Made by a program: the position numbers and the translations under genes | From: an uncultured Desulfovibrio sp. | Lineage (GTDB): Bacteria; Desulfobacterota; Desulfovibrionia; Desulfovibrionales; Desulfovibrionaceae | DNA length: 11,808 nt | Assembly (NCBI GenBank): GCA_947176055.1 | Contig: CAMWPE010000056.1 | Span: forward strand, 1-11,808 | Direction of reading: 5' to 3' | Shown here: positions 6,321 to 11,808 of the stretch, one piece after another | How the letters are laid out: each line of letters starts with the position of its first letter | Numbering within the stretch: position 1 is the first letter of the stretch | Notes under the pieces: generated by a model | The model's database searches: none | Told to the model about the DNA's origin: nothing | The model's input: the letters and a program-made list of their open reading frames with translations, nothing else

Positions 6321-6340
6321 TCTTTTTCAAAAGGATTAAG

Positions 6341-6787
6341 ATGAAAATTGGAGTTCTTGCCAAACGCGCCGACTGCAAAGTTGTAACTATCAGATTTTAT
6401 GAGAAGAAGGGGTTGTTGCCAACCCCGGAACGCTCCTCGTCGAACTACCGCGAATACGGCGAGAAAGATGTGGAGCGGCTTAATTTTATCAGGCATTGCC
6501 GCCGGCATGGGATAAATCTCCAGGAAATTGAAATCCTGCTTAATCTTCTGGACTCGCCGCGAAACGCCTGCGATCCTGTCCATAAGACGCTTCGCGGGCA
6601 TATTGAGAATCTGGAGAGCCAAATCGAAGACTTGAAGGCGCTCAAGAAATCGCTGGAAGCGCTGCTCGATTCCTGCGAGAAACATAGTCCGGATCGCTGC
6701 GGAGTCCTGGAAAATCTTTTAAAAATGGACGAATGCGCCTATTGCGGGCGACGAGCGCGAGCGGACGACGGTTCCCGGGAAGACTGA
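6341..6787 (+). CDS. MerR-family soft-metal-responsive regulator (CadR/PbrR-like)
   Basis: A 148-residue dimeric DNA-binding activator/repressor. The N-terminal winged helix (1-70) starts MKIGVLAKR and contains VVTIRFYEKKGLLP and NYREYGEKDVERLNFIRHCR, both standard for MerR. A long dimerization helix follows (about 82-112). Cysteines at 77, 112 and 120, with CDPVH and CGVLENL contexts, nearly reproduce the CadR/PbrR triad that binds Cd2+, Pb2+ or Zn2+. An extra CAYC pair (132, 135) lies near the C-terminus. AAGGA sits 5 bases before the ATG. It is divergent from the ATPase-ter genes and preceded by a matching operator. The exact metal cannot be read from sequence; Zn, Cd or Pb is most likely. 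No heavy-metal exporter lies beside it in the window. Confidence 0.92.
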   Translation: MKIGVLAKRADCKVVTIRFYEKKGLLPTPERSSSNYREYGEKDVERLNFIRHCRRHGINLQEIEILLNLLDSPRNACDPVHKTLRGHIENLESQIEDLKALKKSLEALLDSCEKHSPDRCGVLENLLKMDECAYCGRRARADDGSRED

Positions 6788-7005
6788 ATATCCTGACTCG
6801 TCAATGACAAGCCAATCCGCGCTTCGCCGATTCGCCGGACCGCGTATTGCCGCGAGGATCCCATACTGTCGCCTTGTTTTTACGGCAAAGATGCTATATT
6901 TAAATTTCGCGCCGCCCGGGTCCGTCTCCCCAATGTCGCGATATTCCCCAGCCCAGTCCCCGCTGACGACAAATGCCCGGCGACCGGCGCGAAAGAATGG
7001 TCTTC
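6788..7005. other. Spacer between the merR-type and PilZ-like genes
   Basis: No supported gene. A TATATT box at 6895-6900 is a good -10, but its best -35 (TTGTTT, 6874-6879) has only 15 bases of spacing, so a promoter for the PilZ-like gene here is weakly supported. No clear terminator follows merR. Open frames crossing this stretch lack ribosome sites. Confidence 0.35.
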
Positions 7006-7881
7006 ATGCGTAACTTTGAAAGCGAAATCTACCAGGTATGGCGTCCCGAGCTGGACGACGTTATCCAGCGCGCCATCCAGAGCCGGAGCGCCGTTCATAT
7101 AAAATCGCTGCTTCCTCTCGATAAGTGCAATTTCGCGGACGCGACCCTTATAGGCAGATTTTCCGCCATCTACGCCAATTATCAGGCGCAATTCCTTGTT
7201 GACGCTTTTGATCTTTCGCCTACTTCCAATTTTCCGGCCGCGCCGGAATGCGAATATCTTTTTCAGGTCGATAACGTCGCCCCAAAAGGCGCTAAATCGC
7301 GCATGGAATACGGAGGACGCGCTTTTATCGTTGATTCGGAGCTGAAAAAGAACAATCTGCCATCCGGTTTGCTCCTGCGGCTCTCCTTCCCTTCTTCAAT
7401 TAAAAGATTGCGTCTGCACGCCCGTTGCCAATGCGACCGGGTCATGATGCCGGGACTCATGCTGATTGATCAAAATCCCCCGACGGGCAGGAGAAAATTG
7501 CTGGCTTTGTTAGCCCATTATTATCAGGATCAGAAGAGACCAAAACCGGAGATCGTGAATATCTCGGCGGGCGGAGCCTGTCTGCGCACCTACGACGCTT
7601 ATTGCCAGAAATTTTTGGGCGCGGACGAAAATTATCTTTTTTTCTTTTTTACCAACGACGGTCAGGATATCAAAACGCCTCATGTGTTTATCTGCAAAAA
7701 GGTTGGAGCCTTTCGCGACCAAAAATCCAGCAACGCCGGCCTGCGGCTCAAATTTATTCGCGAGCTTGTATGGACCAGGCCGGAAGACGATCTGAAATGG
7801 CGGGATGTGGACTCGACCGGATCGGCCGTTTTAAAAAATGTCCTCGAACAATCCGCAACCCCCAGCCAAACAGGAAAATAA
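7006..7881 (+). CDS. PilZ-like domain protein (putative c-di-GMP effector)
   Basis: A 291-residue cytoplasmic protein from the preferred ATG at 7006; in-frame ATGs at 6997 and 6973 would add 3 or 11 residues. GAAAG at 6991-6995 suits 7006, and the extra N-terminal residues look non-native. No signal peptide or membrane segment is seen. The C-terminal half resembles a PilZ domain: an RxxxR (RLHAR) about 45 residues before EIVNISAGGACLR, which fits the D/N-x-S-x-x-G signature of c-di-GMP binding. The spacing is longer than usual, so the first motif may not be the true one. The N-terminal ~95 residues resemble nothing I recognise; some flagellar-brake proteins have an N-terminal partner domain, which may apply here. 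The role is uncertain beyond a probable c-di-GMP response. Confidence 0.6.
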   Translation: MRNFESEIYQVWRPELDDVIQRAIQSRSAVHIKSLLPLDKCNFADATLIGRFSAIYANYQAQFLVDAFDLSPTSNFPAAPECEYLFQVDNVAPKGAKSRMEYGGRAFIVDSELKKNNLPSGLLLRLSFPSSIKRLRLHARCQCDRVMMPGLMLIDQNPPTGRRKLLALLAHYYQDQKRPKPEIVNISAGGACLRTYDAYCQKFLGADENYLFFFFTNDGQDIKTPHVFICKKVGAFRDQKSSNAGLRLKFIRELVWTRPEDDLKWRDVDSTGSAVLKNVLEQSATPSQTGK

Positions 7882-7963
7882 AGAACATATACGCCCGAAG
7901 CGGGAGAGATCGCCGCTTTGGACTTTAGCCGCTTGCGAACGGCCAGATTTGAGATTAAGATGG

Positions 7964-7992
7964 GCGCGAAACGGTCGATTTCGCGCGCTTTT
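7964..7992 (+). terminator. Intrinsic terminator candidate after the PilZ-like gene
   Basis: GCGCGAAA (7964-7971) and TTTCGCGC (7979-7986) make a perfect 8-bp stem with a 7-base loop, followed two bases later by TTTT. It sits 83 bases after the PilZ-like stop and 42 before the next start. The T-run is short, so termination may be partial. Confidence 0.5.
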
Positions 7993-8033
7993 GAGGACAT
8001 TTCCGCAACCTCGCAACCTATTTGGGAGTATAA

Positions 8034-8969
8034 ATGCGGGTTCTTACTTTCGCCCTTGCATTAATATTTTCTTTGTTCTTCGCTCCCTCTCAAGCCGCGC
8101 AGGTTAACAAGATCGCGGCCACTGTGAACGGACAGGTCATAACCATGTTCGATTTGCAAAAAGAAGCCCTGCCCGAATTCGCCCGCGCCCGGATAAATCC
8201 CGGAGATCCGGCGAAATCGAAGGAAACCAGGGAAATTTTCCAGCGCGTTCTTGATATGATGATTCTGGATATTCTGGTTGCCCAGGAGGCGAAAAGATTA
8301 AAAGCGACAGTGTCCGACAGCGAAATCGACGCCGAAATCACGCGGGTAATGAAAGAAAGACGAATGACGAAAAAGCAGTGCGAGGAGCAACTGGCCAAAC
8401 AAAAACTCACCCCCGCCGCTCTTCGCAAAACTATTGAAAAAAGCGTTTTGCGCCAAAAAGTAATGGCCATGGAAGTCGGACGCCGCGTCATCGTGACTCC
8501 TGACGAGATCAGCAAATATTACGAGGCCAACAAGGACAAGTTATATAAAAAGGACGGACTGCATATGGGCGTCCTGGTTTATTCGCCAAAAGCCGACGCT
8601 CAAGCCATAGCCGCTCGGATCCGCGCGAAAACCATGAGCTTCGAGGAAGCTTGCGCGAAATATTCCATCGCGCCAAACAAGGACAAAGGCGGCGACGCCG
8701 GTCCGGTGGAATGGAATCGTCTCAATCCCGAATGGGAGGAAAGACTGAATAATATGCGTCCCGGCGACGTGACGGAAATTTTCAATCTACAGGGACATAA
8801 GGCGCAAGTGCGACTTTTCCGTCCGGGCGGCGGCGAGGAAAAACCCATGTCTCTCCAGGAAGCTGCTCCCCAAATCGACGCTATCCTCCGCGCGCCCAAA
8901 GCCCGGGGGCGATTTGAAGACTACTCCAAGCAATTGCGAAATAAAGCGGTGATAGACGTAAGACTCTGA
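8034..8969 (+). CDS. SurA-like periplasmic peptidyl-prolyl cis-trans isomerase / chaperone
   Basis: A 311-residue exported folding factor. Residues 1-21 form a signal peptide (short basic start, hydrophobic core, cut after SQA or AA). Residues 23-160 match the SurA N-terminal chaperone fold, with the familiar VNKIAATVNGQVITMFDL opening and VTPDEISKYYEANKDKL leading into the isomerase domain. The parvulin domain spans about 174-262, with FEEACAKYS, a Gly-rich GGDAGPVEW and the LNNMRPGDVTEIF segment typical of the family. With one parvulin domain it is shorter than E. coli SurA (about 430 residues, two domains), as is common in deltaproteobacteria. GGGAG at 8024-8028 lies 5 bases before the ATG. 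It probably assists outer-membrane protein folding. PpiC/PrsA-type naming is also possible. Confidence 0.9.
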   Translation: MRVLTFALALIFSLFFAPSQAAQVNKIAATVNGQVITMFDLQKEALPEFARARINPGDPAKSKETREIFQRVLDMMILDILVAQEAKRLKATVSDSEIDAEITRVMKERRMTKKQCEEQLAKQKLTPAALRKTIEKSVLRQKVMAMEVGRRVIVTPDEISKYYEANKDKLYKKDGLHMGVLVYSPKADAQAIAARIRAKTMSFEEACAKYSIAPNKDKGGDAGPVEWNRLNPEWEERLNNMRPGDVTEIFNLQGHKAQVRLFRPGGGEEKPMSLQEAAPQIDAILRAPKARGRFEDYSKQLRNKAVIDVRL

Positions 8970-8970
8970 A

Positions 8971-9011
8971 TTCCGTCGCGGTCTCCGTCTCGCGACGGGA
9001 ATTTCGTCCCG
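8971..9011 (+). terminator. Two overlapping hairpins between the SurA-like and RodZ-like genes
   Basis: TTCCGTCGCG (8971-8980) pairs with 8991-9001 over ten base pairs with one bulged G. CGGGA (8996-9000) can pair instead with TCCCG (9007-9011), which excludes the first. The main hairpin is followed by only three T, so it would be a weak terminator. The stop codon lies just before it. Confidence 0.4.
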
Positions 9012-9076
9012 GGCGCGACCCGGCTTATCGCTTAATTACCAAATTTGTATCTTATTGATTTAAACGGAGCGTATTA

Positions 9077-10117
9077 ATGAATTTTAAGGATTTGGGCGAG
9101 CTATTGCGCGCCGAAAGGGAAAAGCGCGGGCTTTCCATAGACGACGTGGCGGGACGTCTAAAAATAATGCCGCGACAAATAAAGGCGCTCGAGGAAGGCG
9201 ATGTCCAAGCCCTGCCGCACATGGCTTACGCGAAAGGATTCATTCGTTCCTACGCGTCCTTTCTTGGCCTGGACAAAGAACAAATACGCAAAGCGCTCGA
9301 GGGAGACGACGAAGAACGAAAAGACGCGAAAAAATCGTCGCGCAAAACCCCGAAAGCGCCGCGAACCCAAGCGGAGCGACAGGACAATCCAGAAACATTC
9401 GCTCGCCCCGAGATTCAAAAGGAAAGCAAACCGGAATCCAGCGCCGGAATGACGTCCGCGTCCGGCGGCGACGAAATTTTTATGCCGTCGCCCAAAAAAA
9501 GTTCCGGAGGCAAAGGACTCGTCTTTTTCCTTATTTTATGTCTCCTGGCCGGCGGGGCGTATTACGCCTACTCCAGAGGTTATTTTGATCAATGGCTGCG
9601 AGAATCAGCTCCCGAGCCGGATATTTCAACAAAATTGCCTCGCGCCGACGCGTATCTGGCCGGGAAAGACTCCTCCCCTCAAGAAGAAAAATCCGCCGCG
9701 CCCGAATACAAACCAGAAGTCGCTCCGACGCCTATCCAGGAGACTCCTCCGGCCGCTCCCATAAAAGAATTGCTTGAGCAAAAGTCCGAACCCCGGGACG
9801 CCGCGATGACGGAGGAGCGCTCAATCCCGGCTTCCGATTCGACAGTCTCGCGGCCTCCCGATCCGGCGGAGCCGCACAACCTGATTATTACGGCCGTTGA
9901 AGAATGCTGGGTCCACTCCAACGCGGATAAAACCGACACGCGTCAATTCTCATTGCGCAAAGGCGACACCTTCGCCCTTTCCTTTTCCAAAAGCCTGGAA
10001 CTAAAGCTCGGCAACGCCGGCGGAGTGCGCCTCCGTTATGACGGCGCCGATCTTCCGCCTCCTGGATCCTCCGGTCAGGTCAAGACGATTGTTTTCCCGC
10101 CAAAAGACGAGTCCTGA
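9077..10117 (+). CDS. RodZ-like protein: HTH domain, one membrane segment, DUF4115 domain
   Basis: A 346-residue inner-membrane protein. Residues 1-76 form a Cro/RodZ-type helix-turn-helix (LGELLRAEREKRGLSIDDVA, then KIMPRQIKALEEGD and GFIRSYASFLGL, typical of the HTH_25 family). A charged Lys/Arg/Glu linker (77-145) leads to one membrane helix (about 147-166). A Pro/Glu-rich periplasmic linker (175-265) precedes a C-terminal DUF4115 beta domain (268-340) containing ECWVHSNAD and FSLRKGDTF. In E. coli, RodZ links MreB to the membrane and controls rod shape. Here the HTH may bind MreB rather than DNA, but no mreB is in the window. GGAG at 9066-9069 is 7 bases from the ATG. The stop overlaps the recO start by one base (TGATG), indicating coupling. 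Confidence 0.88.
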   Translation: MNFKDLGELLRAEREKRGLSIDDVAGRLKIMPRQIKALEEGDVQALPHMAYAKGFIRSYASFLGLDKEQIRKALEGDDEERKDAKKSSRKTPKAPRTQAERQDNPETFARPEIQKESKPESSAGMTSASGGDEIFMPSPKKSSGGKGLVFFLILCLLAGGAYYAYSRGYFDQWLRESAPEPDISTKLPRADAYLAGKDSSPQEEKSAAPEYKPEVAPTPIQETPPAAPIKELLEQKSEPRDAAMTEERSIPASDSTVSRPPDPAEPHNLIITAVEECWVHSNADKTDTRQFSLRKGDTFALSFSKSLELKLGNAGGVRLRYDGADLPPPGSSGQVKTIVFPPKDES

Positions 10118-10860
10118 TGGAATGGAGCGATCGCGGCGTCATCCTTCGTCATGGTTTATTTCACGAAGCGGATATGTGGGTCAGAATCCTCTTTCGCGAG
10201 CGAGGGCTCGCGACCGCTTTCGCTTTCGGCGCCGCGAAGAGCAAGGTCCGTTTCTGCGGTTGCCTTGACACTTTTAATACCATAGACGTCAGGCTAAAAA
10301 CTTCTTCCAGAAATAATTATATAAATATGCTGGAAGCGTCGCTGATTGAAAGTCCGGCAAACCTGCGGACGAACTGGCGATCCATGGGCCTGGGATTTAA
10401 TTGCCTCCGTTTTATGGAAGCGGCGGATATTGACGCTGACGCCGCGCCGGAATGTTTCTCTCTCGCGGAAAATCTGCGTCGCTGGCTGGAGCGCGAAAAA
10501 ACGCCGGATCCTATGGCGGCTAGGTTTTTCAGGATAAGTCTCGCGCGACTTCTTGGTTACGCCCCTAACCTGAATCGCTGCGCGAGGTGCGGATGCCATC
10601 CCAACGGCGAGGCTTTTTTCCATGCGGAGGAAGGCCGGCTCTATTGCGGGGGATGCAATCCGGGCGATCGTCGCGGAAGCGTCGCGCTCTCCCCCGTCGC
10701 GCTCGCCAATCTGCGCGCCCTGTCGTCGGTCGAACCAGCGGACTGGACGGGTTTTTCGCTAACCGGACCCGATAGGCGCGCCTGCTCGCGATTAATAGAC
10801 AATTTTATAGAATATCATCTCGGTCTTAAATGGGATAACGGCTTTTTTAGACGCTCGTAA
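10117..10860 (+). CDS. recO: DNA repair protein RecO
   Basis: A 247-residue recombination mediator of the RecFOR pathway, which loads RecA on single-stranded DNA coated by SSB and anneals complementary strands. It has an N-terminal OB fold (about 1-80, opening WSDRGVILRHGLFHEADMWV), a helical middle, and a zinc finger with Cys155, Cys158, Cys177 and Cys180 (CARC and CGGC). Length is normal. The ATG shares its A with the TGA of the upstream gene. glyQ begins 10 bases after its stop. The four-cysteine site and N-terminal pattern make the call firm even though sequence conservation in this family is low. Confidence 0.9.
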   Translation: MEWSDRGVILRHGLFHEADMWVRILFRERGLATAFAFGAAKSKVRFCGCLDTFNTIDVRLKTSSRNNYINMLEASLIESPANLRTNWRSMGLGFNCLRFMEAADIDADAAPECFSLAENLRRWLEREKTPDPMAARFFRISLARLLGYAPNLNRCARCGCHPNGEAFFHAEEGRLYCGGCNPGDRRGSVALSPVALANLRALSSVEPADWTGFSLTGPDRRACSRLIDNFIEYHLGLKWDNGFFRRS

Positions 10861-10870
10861 AGGAGAGGCA

Positions 10871-11740
10871 ATGTATTTTCAGGATGTCATCTTGACGCTC
10901 CAGACTTTCTGGGCCGCTCAAGGTTGCGTTATCGAACAGCCTTCCGGAGTGGAATGCGGAGCGGGGACATTTAATCCCGCGACTTTTCTCCGCGCTCTCG
11001 GTCCGGAGCCGTGGCGCGCGGCCTACGCCGAGCCTTCGCGGCGCCCGACGGATGGCCGGTATGGCGAGAATCCCAACAGATTGCAAAGATATTTCCAGTT
11101 TCAGGTCATTTTAAAACCGTCTCCGGACAATGTTCAGGATCTGTATTTGCAAAGTCTCGCCGCTCTTGGCATTAAAGCGGCGGAGCATGATATCCGCTTC
11201 GTGGAAGACGATTGGGAATCTCCCACCCTGGGAGCGTGGGGCTTGGGCTGGGAAGTATGGCTGGACGGAATGGAAGTTAGCCAATTTACCTATTTTCAAC
11301 AAATCGGCGGCATCGACGCCCGTCCCGTAAGCGTCGAGTTGACCTATGGCCTGGAAAGGCTCGCCATGTATCTTCAGGGCGTCGACTCCGTCTATGATTT
11401 GAAATGGAATAAGAACGTTTCATACGGCCAGATTTATCGCCAAAACGAAATCGAGCAATCGCGTTACAATTTCGACGAAAGCGACGCCGATATGTTGCTC
11501 GCGCAGTTTAATGCCCATGAAAAGGAATGCCTGCGACTGCTTAATAAAAATCTTCCCTTGCCGGCCTATGATTACTGCCTCAAATGCTCCCATACATTTA
11601 ATTTGCTCGATGCTCGCGGAGCTATTTCCATAACCGAAAGGAACGGCTATATCGGCAGAATCAGGAATCTCGCCTCCGGCGTCGCGCGTCTGCGCGCCGC
11701 GCGAAGCGATCAGCAAAAATCTCCGCTACCCGTTAAATAA
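10871..11740 (+). CDS. glyQ: Glycyl-tRNA synthetase alpha subunit
   Basis: A 289-residue cytoplasmic class II synthetase subunit. With the beta chain it charges tRNA-Gly with glycine using ATP, as an alpha2-beta2 enzyme. Diagnostic stretches include the opening FQDVILTLQTFWAAQGCVI, RRPTDGRYGENPNRLQRYFQ (residues 57-76), the VILKPSPDN segment, FVEDDWESPTLGAWGLGWEV, and FTYFQQIGG, all nearly identical to E. coli GlyQ as I recall it. Length is normal (about 290-300). The strong ribosome site AGGAGAGG (10861-10868) lies just before the ATG. The gene is followed after 11 bases by glyS, the standard pairing, and continues the surA-rodZ-recO unit. Confidence 0.98.
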   Translation: MYFQDVILTLQTFWAAQGCVIEQPSGVECGAGTFNPATFLRALGPEPWRAAYAEPSRRPTDGRYGENPNRLQRYFQFQVILKPSPDNVQDLYLQSLAALGIKAAEHDIRFVEDDWESPTLGAWGLGWEVWLDGMEVSQFTYFQQIGGIDARPVSVELTYGLERLAMYLQGVDSVYDLKWNKNVSYGQIYRQNEIEQSRYNFDESDADMLLAQFNAHEKECLRLLNKNLPLPAYDYCLKCSHTFNLLDARGAISITERNGYIGRIRNLASGVARLRAARSDQQKSPLPVK

Positions 11741-11751
11741 CCGGATCTATC

Positions 11752-11808
11752 ATGTCAAATTTTATAAGCGAAATAGGGAGCGCGGAAATTACCGCCCGGT
11801 TTTTGAAA
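11752..11808 (+). CDS. glyS: Glycyl-tRNA synthetase beta subunit (first 19 codons; runs off window)
   Basis: The ATG at 11752 begins 11 bases after the glyQ stop, and 19 in-frame codons run to the window end. The translation contains EIGSAEITARFL, which fits the N-terminal EIGTEE-x-PARF pattern of GlyS, although Thr replaces the usual Pro and SAE replaces the usual TEE. No strong ribosome site is seen (only GGAT), so coupling to glyQ is likely. The beta chain carries tRNA recognition and editing-like domains. The rest of the gene lies beyond the window. Confidence 0.92.
   Translation, partial: MSNFISEIGSAEITARFLK

Larger units (their letters stand above)
5693..6340. other. 648-bp divergent intergenic region, no protein gene seen
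   Basis: This region separates the leftward ATPase-ter genes from the rightward merR gene. From left to right it holds an AT-rich ATPase promoter zone (5700-5795), nested hairpins and repeat copy B (5834-5939), a long GC-rich dyad (5991-6037), a hairpin followed by a T-run (6067-6100), a GC-rich stretch with CGGGCG/CGCCCG pairing (about 6107-6142), and the merR promoter and operator (6276-6320). No frame is convincingly coding. The length and structure suggest either deleted-gene debris or non-coding RNA or regulatory content. Confidence 0.6.

Noticed and set aside
6804..7013. 69-codon plus-strand frame after merR
   Set aside because: No ribosome site, biased Arg/Pro composition, and it overlaps the PilZ-like start.
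7838..8107. 89-codon plus-strand frame spanning the gap before the SurA-like gene
   Set aside because: It overlaps both flanking genes and runs through the terminator hairpin; no ribosome site.
9036..9064. TTACCA-N17-TTTAAA as a promoter for the RodZ-like gene
   Set aside because: Transcription would start after the ribosome site GGAG at 9066-9069, so it could not make a normally translated message.

Overview
The window looks like one end of a metagenomic or draft-assembly contig from a Desulfovibrio-like bacterium (Desulfovibrionales). The main support is the tight plus-strand run SurA-like chaperone, RodZ-like HTH/DUF4115 protein, recO, glyQ, glyS, which I recall as a typical Desulfovibrio arrangement. 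That taxonomic call is an inference; no rRNA is present. Base composition is moderate, with GC-rich palindromes in the intergenic stretches and AT-rich promoter regions.

The first ~53 bases are not genomic. They match a Nextera XT i5 adapter (flow-cell tail, 8-nt index, transposon read-1 sequence) with a few A-to-C and T-to-G errors. The last codons and stop codon of the first gene are therefore adapter sequence.

Left half (about 54-5692, all minus strand): a tellurium-resistance (Ter) type stress and metal-homeostasis island. In transcription order it has a PMCA-like (type IIB) Ca2+-transporting P-type ATPase, a TerD protein overlapping it by 4 bases, a gap holding a repeat, a TerZ-like protein, a TerY-like VWA/MIDAS protein 3 bases behind it, another gap, and a second TerY-like VWA paralogue cut by the contig end. 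No TerC, TerB or TerA is visible; the ATPase may be the membrane partner here. The TerD-family proteins keep their acidic Ca2+-binding clusters, so the island reads as a Ca2+ pump plus Ca2+-binding and MIDAS-bearing cytoplasmic proteins.

Middle (5693-6340): a 648-bp gene-free divergent region. It holds an AT-rich ATPase promoter, one copy of a ~100-bp imperfect repeat whose inverted partner lies at 2328-2427 (the pair brackets the ATPase-terD unit), nested GC-rich hairpins, a terminator-like hairpin and a MerR-type operator. The MerR gene (6341-6787, plus) has the C77/C112/C120 pattern of CadR/PbrR-type soft-metal sensors. Its operator resembles pbr/cad operators and may serve both directions.

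Right half (about 7000-11808, plus strand): a PilZ-like protein, a terminator-like hairpin, then the housekeeping run: periplasmic peptidyl-prolyl isomerase, RodZ-like membrane protein, RecO, and the glycyl-tRNA synthetase alpha chain. The first 19 codons of the beta chain run off the window end.
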